A stretch of 14,539 bases of DNA from Desulfobacterales bacterium (GCA_030145595.1 JAQYVG010000059.1:1-14539); one strand, 5' to 3'; numbered from the stretch's first letter, positions 6,266-13,203 are shown. The notes: generated by a model from the letters alone, not told the origin. Made by a program: numbers and translations.

Positions 6266-7297
6266 TTACTGCTTGTTAGTGCTTGTTATTTTTTGGATAA
6301 TATCCTGGCACTGCTTCATTTCCTCCAAGGCGTTTATATCTGCATCAACCATCAAGCGCACCAGTTCTTTAAAACCGACTTCTGGTTCCCATCCCAGGAT
6401 TTTTCGGGCTCTACCGGCATCACCTAAAAGAAGTTCAATCTCCGTGGGCCTGAAATACCTTGGGTCGATTTTCACATACTCTTTCCAGTCTAAATCGGCA
6501 TATGAGAAAGCTTCCTCCAAGAATTCCCTGACAGAATGGCTTTGGCCGGTCGCAATCACAAAATCTTGAGGATCATCCTGCTGCAGCATCAACCACATCG
6601 CTTTCACATAATCAGGAGCATACCCCCAATCCCTCTTGGCATCCAGGTTGCCAAGATACAATTTGTCCTGCAGCCCGAATTTGATACGGGCGAGCGCCCG
6701 CGTTATCTTTCTAGTGACAAATGTTTCTCCGCGCAGTGGAGATTCGTGGTTGAATAAAATACCATTGCAGGCAAACATATTGTAACCTTCTCTATAATTC
6801 CTTGTCATCCAGTAAGCATATACCTTGGCGGCTGCATACGGGCTTCGGGGCCAGAGGGGCGTCTCTTCATTTTGGGGTGCCGGGGCGTCGCCAAACATTT
6901 CACTGCTGCTGGCCTGGTAAAATCGTGTTTTTATACCGCTTCGGCGTATGGCTTCCAGGATTCTGGTTGTCCCTAATCCCGTGATATCCCCGGTAAACTC
7001 AGGCATATCAAAACTGACCCGGACATGGCTCTGAGCGCCCAGATGGTAAATCTCGTCAGGATGAATATTGTAAACCAGGTTGCTAAGCTGACCACCGTCG
7101 TTCAGGTCCCCGTAGTGCAGGTAAAGTTTCCCCTTGGGATCATGAGGATCGACATAGATATGATCGAGCCTATGGGTATTAAACGTACTGGACCGCCGAA
7201 TAAGTCCATGGACTTCGTAGCCCTTGTTGAGCAGAAGCTCCGCCAGATAACTGCCATCCTGGCCGGTGATTCCTGTTATTAGTGCTTTTTGAGGCAT
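6266..7297 (-). CDS. gmd: GDP-mannose 4,6-dehydratase
   Basis: A 343-residue extended short-chain dehydrogenase/reductase that converts GDP-D-mannose to GDP-4-keto-6-deoxymannose, the first step toward GDP-fucose, GDP-rhamnose or GDP-perosamine. The NADP-binding motif GITGQDG is at 9-15, the SSSEMFG segment with catalytic Ser/Glu at 130-136, YxxxK as Y154/K158, and the substrate loop RDWGYAPDYV at 222-231. The family-typical HLGAQSHVRVSF and NHESPLRGETFVTRKI are present. The start at 7297 has GGAG upstream. The gene is alone here: no fucose synthase, mannose-1-phosphate guanylyltransferase or glycosyltransferase lies beside it in the window, so the end product cannot be named. It has its own consensus promoter. 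Its product probably feeds cell-surface polysaccharide. Confidence 0.96.
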   Translation of the reverse strand: MPQKALITGITGQDGSYLAELLLNKGYEVHGLIRRSSTFNTHRLDHIYVDPHDPKGKLYLHYGDLNDGGQLSNLVYNIHPDEIYHLGAQSHVRVSFDMPEFTGDITGLGTTRILEAIRRSGIKTRFYQASSSEMFGDAPAPQNEETPLWPRSPYAAAKVYAYWMTRNYREGYNMFACNGILFNHESPLRGETFVTRKITRALARIKFGLQDKLYLGNLDAKRDWGYAPDYVKAMWLMLQQDDPQDFVIATGQSHSVREFLEEAFSYADLDWKEYVKIDPRYFRPTEIELLLGDAGRARKILGWEPEVGFKELVRLMVDADINALEEMKQCQDIIQKITSTNKQ

Positions 7298-7342
7298 TGT
7301 TTTCTCCAGTGTTGATGGAAAGGTTTATTTTAAAGAGGTGTA

Positions 7343-7372
7343 ACTATAAATAAAATGTGACGATAGTGTCAA
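7343..7372 (-). promoter_or_regulatory. Strong sigma-70 promoter of gmd
   Basis: On the minus strand a perfect TTGACA (7372-7367) is followed after 18 bases by TATAGT (7348-7343). The predicted start near 7336 gives a leader of about 40 bases before the gmd ATG, with the GGAG ribosome site inside it. Confidence 0.75.
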
Positions 7373-7484
7373 GCCCAACGACATATTGATTGATTCGTAT
7401 AAAGCCGAATTCATAACGTTTTGGATTCAAGTCCACCGCCGCCGGACGCTTTATAAAAACGCACAGCGATTTTATTTTTATAAC

Positions 7485-7513
7485 TTGACAGTGGTAGAAA
7501 ATGAAAATACAAA
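7485..7513 (+). promoter_or_regulatory. Candidate sigma-70 promoter with no downstream gene
   Basis: A perfect TTGACA at 7485-7490 is followed after 17 bases by TACAAA (7508-7513), a four-of-six match to the -10 consensus. It points into structured non-coding DNA that ends at the terminator-like hairpin 7848-7882. Confidence 0.4.
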
Positions 7514-7531
7514 GCAGCTAAATTGCTGATC

Positions 7532-7597
7532 CGGCAGTTTATTTAGTCCTGAAAAACCTGGTCCTCTGGGCCAGGTCAGAGGCATAAGGCTCTGCCG
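7532..7597 (+). ncRNA. Structured non-coding segment with nested hairpin
   Basis: CGGCAG (7532-7537) pairs with CTGCCG (7592-7597), enclosing the hairpin CCTGGTCC-TCT-GGGCCAGG (7557-7575, with one T:G pair). It lies 20 bases downstream of the 7508 -10 candidate. It matches no riboswitch class I can identify. Calling it an RNA is inference. Confidence 0.3.
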
Positions 7598-7620
7598 AAA
7601 TAAATTGATACAAAATTAGA

Positions 7621-7801
7621 AGCACGAAATACGAAATACGAAACAAACTCTAATGACCAAAACTCTAATGTTCCAAACAAATTCACCGTTATGCAATGAA
7701 TACTTTCTTGCTAGTTTTGGTCATTTGATCATTCGAATTTAGGATTTGTTTCGGATTTCGCCTGTCCTGGTTTTGAAACGGGGATATTCGAATTTCGTGT
7801 T
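7621..7801. repeat. Imperfect inverted-repeat element (about 180 bp)
   Basis: The ends AGCACGAAATACGAA (7621-7635) and, reversed, AACACGAAATTCGAA (7801-7787) match at 13 of 15 bases. Further inside, CGAAACAAA (7639-7647) pairs with TTTGTTTCG (7745-7753), and ATGACCAAAAC (7653-7663) pairs perfectly with GTTTTGGTCAT (7714-7724). The collinear pairing gives one long interrupted hairpin. No gene lies inside. Confidence 0.7.
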
Positions 7802-7837
7802 TAATCCATTCAACAGCAAAATATCCCCTTACAGGGG
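7780..7837. repeat. Mutually exclusive hairpins
   Basis: GGGGATATT (7780-7788) is the exact complement of AATATCCCC (7820-7828). The CCCC of that arm also belongs to a tight hairpin CCCCT-TAC-AGGGG (7825-7837). Only one can form at a time. They sit 10 bp upstream of the terminator-like hairpin. Confidence 0.5.
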
Positions 7838-7847
7838 TAACCCAAAG

Positions 7848-7882
7848 CCTGGCCCTCTGGGCCAGGATATTTACTTTTTTTT
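7848..7882 (+). terminator. Rho-independent terminator-like hairpin
   Basis: A perfect 8-bp GC-rich stem, CCTGGCCC-TCT-GGGCCAGG (7848-7866), is followed by ATATTTAC and a run of eight T (7875-7882). It is oriented for plus-strand transcripts, yet no plus-strand gene lies upstream before 6234. Confidence 0.65.
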
Positions 7883-7903
7883 ACGGCATTGATGGAGCAG
7901 CAT

Positions 7904-8054
7904 TAGTTAGTGTCCATCCAGAAATGAGGATTTTTGTTCAATATCAAGGCATGCGAAAACAATAACCACAGGCATATGTGTATTATTCCGAGGATTATTT
8001 TTTGAGCATAACGCAGAGATTGGGCAAAAAGACCATTTATGGATGGACACTAGT
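7904..8054. mobile_element. MITE-like element, copy 2 (151 bp)
   Basis: The terminal arms are inverted: TAGTGTCCATCCA (7908-7920) is exactly repeated, reversed, at 8040-8052, and similarity continues inward through AAATG and TTTTTG--CAAT (to about 7942 and 8015). The interior resembles copy 1 at 5342-5544. A solo right end occurs at 597-622. No gene and no obvious target duplication are seen. The right end lies about 50 bp upstream of the ATPase gene. Confidence 0.7.
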
Positions 8055-8105
8055 TATGGGGCTTAACCTTATTGTTGCCAATTGTTGCCAAAAGGGTTAA
8101 TTAAG

Positions 8106-8813
8106 GTGGAAAAACTCGAAGGGATTGTTGCATTTGTCGGAAATTACGGTAGCGGAAAGACCGAGGTTTCCATAAATTTTGCTGTGGACCGCAAGCGTGC
8201 CGGTATTGAAGTTCGTATTGCAGATCTCGATCTCGTCAATCCTTATTTCAGAACACGTGAGGCCCGAGGGCCGCTTTCTGATTTGGGGATTGATGTGGTA
8301 TTACCTCCTGAAGAATTTCTGCAAGCCGATCTGCCTATTTTGAGCCCTGCTGTCGCCGGCATGCTCAGACAACATGGCCGCTTGACGGTACTGGATGTCG
8401 GGGGCGAAGACGTCGGAGCCCGAGTGCTGGCAACACTTGCTGATTCGCTGCGGGACAAGCATGTCCATATGCTGCTGGTTGTGAATCCTTTCCGACCTTT
8501 TACCGATACGGTAGCAGGATGCCTGCAAATTCGTGATAAGATCGAAAAAGCTTCCAAAATAACTGTAAACGGTATCATCGGCAATGCTAATCTAATCGAT
8601 GAAACGGCGGTGCAAGATATATATAAAGGATACGATTTTGTCAGAGCCTTATCAGCGGAGAGCGCGTTACCGCTGATGTTTATTACCGTTGCGGCAGAAC
8701 TGTTGCCGGCAATAGAGAGTAAACGTTTTGACTGTCCGATCTTAACCATTGAAAGACAGCTTGTTCCGCCGTGGAAAAAACCTGTGCAACTCAAGCAGGG
8801 AGGCAGCGGTTAA
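8106..8813 (+). CDS. P-loop ATPase (SIMIBI/ParA-like) associated with 2-oxoacid:ferredoxin oxidoreductase genes
   Basis: A soluble nucleotide-binding protein of 235 residues if started at GTG 8106 (AAGGG 10 bases upstream). Upstream in-frame TTG codons at 8082 and 8085 would add up to eight residues but have no ribosome site. Near the N-terminus GNYGSGKTE is the Walker A (about residues 12-20). DLDLVNPYFRTRE at about 40-52 is the switch-like segment after strand 2, and LDVGGEDVGARV at about 96-107 is the Walker B region. These are features of the SIMIBI class, which includes ParA/MinD and cobyrinate synthase-like ATPases, so automated annotation often gives cobalamin names; I see no glutamine amidotransferase domain to support that. 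It precedes korDABC on the same strand. An assembly or regulatory role for the oxidoreductase is inferred from position only. Confidence 0.85.
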   Translation: MEKLEGIVAFVGNYGSGKTEVSINFAVDRKRAGIEVRIADLDLVNPYFRTREARGPLSDLGIDVVLPPEEFLQADLPILSPAVAGMLRQHGRLTVLDVGGEDVGARVLATLADSLRDKHVHMLLVVNPFRPFTDTVAGCLQIRDKIEKASKITVNGIIGNANLIDETAVQDIYKGYDFVRALSAESALPLMFITVAAELLPAIESKRFDCPILTIERQLVPPWKKPVQLKQGGSG

Positions 8814-9109
8814 GCCACTGGAGCATTATAGGCTTGCTGTGATGCCGGTAAGTTGTCATTGGTCATATAAAAAAAAGACCGCTATGCTTGAAGAGCGCTA
8901 CGCTTTAGGATCGCTTCGCTTAAGGGGTAAAAAGTCTTTTTATCAATACCCCTCAAGGCCGCCAGGCCGCTCCTCAAACAAAGTGCTCCTCAAACGTAGC
9001 ACTCCAAGGACAAGTGATAAGTGACTTTTACATATTATCATCTTAGTGTCTTTGTGTATGAATTATTGCGAAGAGTGTAAGATGTGCGGAAAAAAGGAAT
9101 GATAAGTTT
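8814..9109. other. Spacer with hairpin between the ATPase gene and korD
   Basis: Within these 296 bases, AGGGGTA (8923-8929) pairs exactly with TACCCCT (8947-8953), with an inner aaaag/cttttt pairing. The sequence around it is rich in short repeats (gcgctacgct, ggccgccaggcc, acaagtgataagtgac). No gene is credible. The hairpin could end the ATPase transcript, so korD may have its own promoter, which I could not pinpoint. Confidence 0.5.
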
Positions 9110-9349
9110 ATGGGATATGAGCATATTATCGACAAAGACACATGCAAAGGCTGCGGGCTATGTGTAGCAGTATGCCCCAAGAAAGTTTTGGAACTCTCTG
9201 AAGAAGTCAATACAATGGGTTACTTCCCGGCACATCAAGCACGTCCGGAGGACTGTGTCTACTGTACAACCTGCTGTATTATGTGTCCTGATGTCGCGAT
9301 TACAATTAATAAAACCGTTGAAGAGGCCACCGAGCCGGAACTGGAATAG
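9110..9349 (+). CDS. korD: 2-oxoacid:ferredoxin oxidoreductase delta subunit (2x[4Fe-4S] ferredoxin)
   Basis: A 79-residue ferredoxin-like subunit with two complete cluster motifs: CKGCGLCVAVCP (Cys 12, 15, 18, 22) and CVYCTTCCIMCP (Cys 49, 52, 55, 59, with an extra Cys 56). Each set binds one [4Fe-4S] cluster, and together they carry electrons from the thiamine site to external ferredoxin. The size and the MGYEHIIDKDTCKGCGLC start are typical of KorD/VorD-type subunits. The ATG at 9110 has only a weak, distant ribosome site (AAGGA, about 13 bases upstream). It is followed 68 bp later by korA. That gap carries a small hairpin (CCCGCT/AGCAGGG near 9378-9393) that might affect subunit balance. 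The symbol is by analogy; the substrate class is not proven. Confidence 0.92.
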   Translation: MGYEHIIDKDTCKGCGLCVAVCPKKVLELSEEVNTMGYFPAHQARPEDCVYCTTCCIMCPDVAITINKTVEEATEPELE

Positions 9350-9417
9350 CGAGCACATTTTCCGTACCGCTTTTAATCCCGCTGTCAGCAGGGGCCTTCA
9401 ACAATTGGAGATAAGTC

Positions 9418-10497
9418 ATGGGTAGAATATTGATGAAAGGAAATGAAGCCATCGGTGAGGCTGCCATAAGGGCCGGATGCCTGAACTATTTTGCCTATCC
9501 GATTACACCTCAATCTGAAGTCGCAGAATACCTGTCCCGGCGGATGCCTGAAGTCGGCGGAGTCTTTTTACAGGGCGAAAGTGAAGTTGCGGTAGGGTAT
9601 ATGATTTTTGGCGCCGCCGGGTGTGGCGCCAGGGTTTTTACCACGTCTTCAAGCCCGGGTATCAGTCTGATGAGCGAAGCCTTAAGTTATATTTCAGGGG
9701 CCGAGTGCCCGGCGGTTTTTGTCAATATTATGCGCGGCGGTCCGGGATTAGGGGGCATTCTTCCATCCCAGGCGGATTATTTCCAGGCGACCAAAGGGGG
9801 CGGGCATGGTGACTACAGATTGCTGGTCATGGCGCCGGCAGGTGTTCAAGAAGCCGTTGAAATGGTAATGAAGGCATTTCCATTGGCTGAAAAATATCGT
9901 AACCCGGTGATGATTTTAGGTGATGGCTTGATCGGCCAGATGATGGAGCCCGTGGAATTTCCGGATGAACTCAAATCTGAGCCAAGCAATAATGATGACT
10001 GGGCCACAAGCGGGATGGAGACTCGCAAAAGCAGCCGGCGCAACCTGGTTAAGTCGCTTTTTCTGGATTCAGAGCAGTTGGAAGCCCATAATCGTGTCTT
10101 AAAGGCCAAGTATGATCGCATGCGACGGGAAGAGGTTCGCTATGAGCCTTATAACCTGGAGGCCGATTACAAGGCACTGATCGTCAGCTACGGCACAATG
10201 AGCAGGGTGTGCCGTACTGCTGTCGACATCTTAAAAGTTGAAGGGTTCGAAGTAGGCATGGTGAGACCACAAACCCTCTTTCCTTTTCCGGAAAAGGCCA
10301 TTGAGGAAGCCGTCCGGCGAGAAAGCTGTAAGGTAGCCGTGAGTATTGAGATGAGCATGGGACAAATGGTTGAAGATGTAGAGCGCAGTGTTCGCGGCAG
10401 ATGCCCGGTTGAATGGTTTGGGAAATCAGGAGGCGATGTGCCGACCCCGGAAGAGGTCATCGATGCGGTTAAATCTTTCGTTAAGGAGCTAATATAA
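9418..10497 (+). CDS. korA: 2-oxoacid:ferredoxin oxidoreductase alpha subunit (KorA/VorB family)
   Basis: A 359-residue pyrimidine-binding and core subunit. YPITPQSEVAEYL (27-39) is the family hallmark, followed by GESEVAVGYMIFGAA (53-67, including the Glu that activates thiamine diphosphate), TTSSSPG (75-81) and the MRGGPGLGG loop (105-113). The C-terminal transketolase-like domain III (about 240-359) contains VSYGTMSRV and GMVRPQTLFPFPEKAI. ATG 9418 has GGAG upstream. It ends in a one-base overlap (TAATG) with korB, so the two are translationally coupled. The enzyme oxidatively decarboxylates a 2-oxoacid with CoA and reduces ferredoxin; candidates are 2-oxoglutarate (anaplerotic TCA) or branched-chain 2-oxoacids. 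The sequence alone does not decide between Kor and Vor. Confidence 0.93.
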   Translation: MGRILMKGNEAIGEAAIRAGCLNYFAYPITPQSEVAEYLSRRMPEVGGVFLQGESEVAVGYMIFGAAGCGARVFTTSSSPGISLMSEALSYISGAECPAVFVNIMRGGPGLGGILPSQADYFQATKGGGHGDYRLLVMAPAGVQEAVEMVMKAFPLAEKYRNPVMILGDGLIGQMMEPVEFPDELKSEPSNNDDWATSGMETRKSSRRNLVKSLFLDSEQLEAHNRVLKAKYDRMRREEVRYEPYNLEADYKALIVSYGTMSRVCRTAVDILKVEGFEVGMVRPQTLFPFPEKAIEEAVRRESCKVAVSIEMSMGQMVEDVERSVRGRCPVEWFGKSGGDVPTPEEVIDAVKSFVKELI

Positions 10498-11234
10498 TGG
10501 CAAAAACATTCAAAAAACCTGAAGCCCTTTCCGACCAGACCACCCATTACTGCCCGGGTTGCACCCACGGGATCGCACACCGCTTGATTGCCGAAGTTAT
10601 CGACGAGCTGGGTATCCGGGGACGCACGGTTGGTATTGCACCTGTAGGATGTGCGGTTTTGGCCTATAATTACTTCACCTTTGATTTTCAAGAGGCTGCT
10701 CACGGGCGAGCTCCGGCAATGGCTACCGGCATAAAAAGGGTTCGGCCTGACCTGGTTGTTTTTACCTATCAGGGTGACGGTGATCTGGCAAGCATCGGGA
10801 TGGGAGAGATTATACACGCTGCCAACCGCGGCGAGAAATTTACCTCCATTTTTGTCAACAATACGGTCTATGGTATGACCGGCGGCCAGATGGCGCCGAC
10901 AACGTTGCCGGACCAGCGCACCACGACTTCTCCTGCCGGACGCAAAGTTGAAGAGGTCGGTATGCCCATTAAGGTTGCAGAGTTGATTTCCGCTCTTCAG
11001 ACACCGGCATTTGTGGCCAGACAGGCCGTGCTAAAGCCAAAATATATTGTCAGGGCCAAAAAAGCCATCAAAAAGGCCTTTCAGTATCAGCTCGACGGGC
11101 GATGCTTCAGCCTGGTGGAACTGATCAGTACATGCCCGACCAACTGGGGGCTTACTTCTTGGGAGGCGGTTAAATGGGCCGAGGAGAAGATGATTCCTTA
11201 TTTTCCGCTGGGAGAATACAAGACACCGGAATAG
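10497..11234 (+). CDS. korB: 2-oxoacid:ferredoxin oxidoreductase beta subunit (thiamine diphosphate-binding)
   Basis: A 245-residue subunit carrying the thiamine diphosphate site. CPGC at 19-22 begins the conserved HYCPGCTHGIAH segment. The metal/TPP motif runs from GDGD (93-96) to NN (121-122), and YGMTGGQMAPTT (125-136) follows, as in Kor and Vor beta subunits. The C-terminus has the usual FSLVELISTCPTNWGL. The start overlaps the korA stop by one base. The protein is complete and soluble. It pairs with KorA to form the catalytic core. Strong family match; substrate unresolved. Confidence 0.94.
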   Translation: MAKTFKKPEALSDQTTHYCPGCTHGIAHRLIAEVIDELGIRGRTVGIAPVGCAVLAYNYFTFDFQEAAHGRAPAMATGIKRVRPDLVVFTYQGDGDLASIGMGEIIHAANRGEKFTSIFVNNTVYGMTGGQMAPTTLPDQRTTTSPAGRKVEEVGMPIKVAELISALQTPAFVARQAVLKPKYIVRAKKAIKKAFQYQLDGRCFSLVELISTCPTNWGLTSWEAVKWAEEKMIPYFPLGEYKTPE

Positions 11235-11247
11235 TTAGGAGGACTGC

Positions 11248-11793
11248 ATGCAGAAAGAAGTCATGTTTGCCGGTTTTGGCGGGCAGGGAATTTTATTGAT
11301 CGGAGATATCCTGGCGCACGCGGGTATGGAAGCGGGCTTCGAAGTGGCCTGGATCCCTTCCTACGGTCCGGAGATGCGGGGCGGGACTGCCTATTGCCTG
11401 GTGGTGATAAGTGACAGAGCCATTGGTTCTCCGGTTATCAGAAACCCTTTGCACTTGATTGCCATGAACCGGCCTTCTTTGGAGAAATTTGCACCGCTGG
11501 TGAAACCGAACGGTGTAGTAGTGATTAACAGTTCTTTAATTTCCATCAATGCGGGTCGTGATGACGTTGATGAGCTATTAATACCGGCCAATGACATTGC
11601 CCAAGAAGCCGGCAGCGTAAAGGCGGCAAATATTGTAGCATTGGCAGCTTTTGTTGCCCGCAGTAAAATTGTTGATTTTGATCTGCTGCGCGAGTGTGTC
11701 AAAAAACACTTTGCCGGTCGCGAAAAGCTTATCCCCATTAATATGGAAGCCCTGGAACAGGGTCGCAAAGCGGCACTGGGAACCGGAAAATAG
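11248..11793 (+). CDS. korC: 2-oxoacid:ferredoxin oxidoreductase gamma subunit
   Basis: A 181-residue subunit of the family that helps CoA binding in these enzymes. GFGGQGI (9-15) near the N-terminus and SYGPEMRGGTA (38-48) are diagnostic. AGG AGG at about 11236-11241 precedes ATG 11248, and the gap after korB is 13 bp, so it is the last gene of a D-A-B-C cluster. The length is normal for the family. The frame is intact. After its stop no classical terminator is visible; the large inverted repeat at 11859-12042 is the next structure and may define the transcript end. Confidence 0.93.
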   Translation: MQKEVMFAGFGGQGILLIGDILAHAGMEAGFEVAWIPSYGPEMRGGTAYCLVVISDRAIGSPVIRNPLHLIAMNRPSLEKFAPLVKPNGVVVINSSLISINAGRDDVDELLIPANDIAQEAGSVKAANIVALAAFVARSKIVDFDLLRECVKKHFAGREKLIPINMEALEQGRKAALGTGK

Positions 11794-12110
11794 AGCCTGC
11801 TGCCGGTAGCCTGAAACACACAACCGGAATTTGAACTCACCGACAAAAATAAAAGCGCTTATCACGAAAACACGAAAGTACGAAAACACGAAAAATATAG
11901 TTTAATAACGCTCGCATATACCCTCAGACAGCCATACGCTTAAAGTCGGATCACCGTTGAAAATAGACTGATTTCAAAAGGGTAAAATAATATAAATATA
12001 ATTTTTCTTTCGTGTTTTCGTACTTTCGTGTTTTCGTGATAAATGTTATGAGTTATAGCCACAAAAATACAAAATCTTGGCATTAAACGACTAAATTTTA
12101 AAGACGTGAT
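11794..12110. other. Intergenic region between korC and hisC
   Basis: No gene is seen. It is dominated by the 184-bp inverted-repeat element described separately. The 68 bp between that element and hisC are AT-rich and must hold the hisC promoter or leader, but I found no good -35/-10 pair. Confidence 0.6.
11859..12042. mobile_element. 184-bp element with perfect 35-bp inverted arms
   Basis: Bases 11859-11893 are the exact reverse complement of 12008-12042, with no mismatch in 35 positions. Each arm is built of four 8-base units of the CACGAAAA type (one reads TACGAAAA, one CACGAAAG). The 114-bp centre is AT-rich and non-coding. No target duplication is evident. The perfect arms suggest recent formation, gene conversion between arms, or selection for the hairpin. 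It could act as a bidirectional transcript-end structure between korC and hisC. Confidence 0.9.
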
Positions 12111-13199
12111 ATGAAAATATCTATCCCAGAAAACATTTTATCGATAAAGCCTTACAAGCCCGGGAAGCCTCTGGAAGAACTCGAACGGGAATATGGTATC
12201 GCTAAATCCATTAAACTTGCTTCCAATGAAAATCCACTGGGCCCTTCTCCAATGGCCGTTAAGGCCATGCAGGGGGCTTTGGAAAAACTCAACCGTTATC
12301 CGGATGGAAGCGGTTATGATCTTATCAAGAAAGTGTCTCAACATCTGGATGTGCCGCCTAAGAATATCGTTTTAGGGAACGGTTCCGATGATATTATCGG
12401 TATGCTGACCTGGGCGCTGCTGCGACCGGGCGATGAAGTGGTTCTGCCGCAGCCTTCTTTTCTAATGTATGATATAATGGTTCGAAGCGCCGCCGCAATA
12501 CCGGTGACGGTTCCCTTAAGTTCTCTTTCCATCGATTTGAAAGGGATGCAGGGCAAGATTACATCCCGAACCCGCATGGTTTTTTTGTGTAATCCCAATA
12601 ATCCCACGGGAACCGTTATATTCAAAAAAGACTTTGAAAACTTTATGGACAGCTTGCCGCCTGAAGTGGTTGTTGTCGTAGACGAGGCCTATTTTGAATT
12701 TATAAGAGATCAAGAAAAATGTGCCAGCGGCATTGAGTACCTTGACGAAGCCAGACCTCTGGTTACACTGCGTACATTTTCAAAAGCATACGGCCTGGCA
12801 GGGCTGCGAATCGGCTATGGTATCATGCCTGATAAAATTGCGGGTCTGCTGAACAGGGTCAGACAGCCCTTTAATACAAGCTCTCTGGCCCAGATCGGCG
12901 CTAAAGCAGCGCTTGATGATAAAGCTTTTTTAAAAAAGACCTTGGAAATTACTCATAAAGGTCTCGATTATTTGCATGCTGCCCTGGACAGGCTGGGGAT
13001 TAAATATTTTCCAACTCAAACGAACTTTTTTCTCATTGACGTAGAAAAAGATGCTGATGAAATTTTTGAAAGCATGCTCAGACACGGTGTTATTGTACGA
13101 TCGATGAAATCATATGGATATCCCCAATATATCAGGATTAATGTCGGCCTTGCCGAGGAGAATGCCCGCTTTATAGAAGTGTTGGAGAAAGCAATTTGA
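12111..13199 (+). CDS. hisC: Histidinol-phosphate aminotransferase
   Basis: A 362-residue fold-type I PLP enzyme that converts imidazole-acetol phosphate and glutamate to L-histidinol phosphate in histidine synthesis. LASNENPLGPSP (37-48) binds substrate. GNGSDDII (89-96), CNPNNPTG (160-167), DEAY (191-194), the PLP lysine K225 in TFSKAYGLAGLRIGYG, and R233 are all present. The C-terminal small domain has the RINVG segment. The ribosome site before ATG 12111 is weak (AAAGACGTG). cmk follows after four bases, so the two are cotranscribed, and no other his genes are near. As in many Desulfobacterota this hisC sits in the cmk-rpsA cluster; an aromatic aminotransferase side activity cannot be excluded. 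Confidence 0.93.
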   Translation: MKISIPENILSIKPYKPGKPLEELEREYGIAKSIKLASNENPLGPSPMAVKAMQGALEKLNRYPDGSGYDLIKKVSQHLDVPPKNIVLGNGSDDIIGMLTWALLRPGDEVVLPQPSFLMYDIMVRSAAAIPVTVPLSSLSIDLKGMQGKITSRTRMVFLCNPNNPTGTVIFKKDFENFMDSLPPEVVVVVDEAYFEFIRDQEKCASGIEYLDEARPLVTLRTFSKAYGLAGLRIGYGIMPDKIAGLLNRVRQPFNTSSLAQIGAKAALDDKAFLKKTLEITHKGLDYLHAALDRLGIKYFPTQTNFFLIDVEKDADEIFESMLRHGVIVRSMKSYGYPQYIRINVGLAEENARFIEVLEKAI

Positions 13200-13203
13200 A
13201 ACG

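Larger units (their letters stand above)
7298..8105. other. 808-bp repeat-rich intergenic region upstream of the P-loop ATPase gene
   Basis: No credible gene is present. It contains the gmd promoter, a plus-strand promoter-like site (7485-7513), two near-identical CCTGGYCC hairpins (7557-7575 and 7848-7866), a 180-bp inverted-repeat element (7621-7801), an alternative-pairing hairpin set (7780-7837), a terminator-like structure (7848-7882), the second MITE-like element (7904-8054) and a 10-bp tandem duplication ATTGTTGCCA at 8071-8090. Confidence 0.7.

Noticed and set aside
7421..7442. tRNA-like T-arm (GGATTCAAGTCCACC)
   Set aside because: The flanking five bases do not pair around a seven-base loop and no acceptor, D or anticodon arms can be found.
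7532..7597. Known riboswitch class
   Set aside because: The stem pattern and loop sequences do not match cyclic-di-GMP, TPP, cobalamin or other consensus sequences I can recall.
8106..8813. Cobyrinate a,c-diamide synthase
   Set aside because: Only a SIMIBI-type P-loop domain is visible; the glutamine amidotransferase domain of that enzyme is absent and no cobalamin genes are nearby.
8749..9024. 91-codon plus-strand frame overlapping the ATPase 3' end
   Set aside because: It lies out of frame over the end of the ATPase gene and then runs through repeat-rich spacer; basic, unconvincing composition and no ribosome site.
10188..10817. Long minus-strand open frame of 209 codons
   Set aside because: It is antisense to korA and korB, both with clear family motifs; no independent signal.
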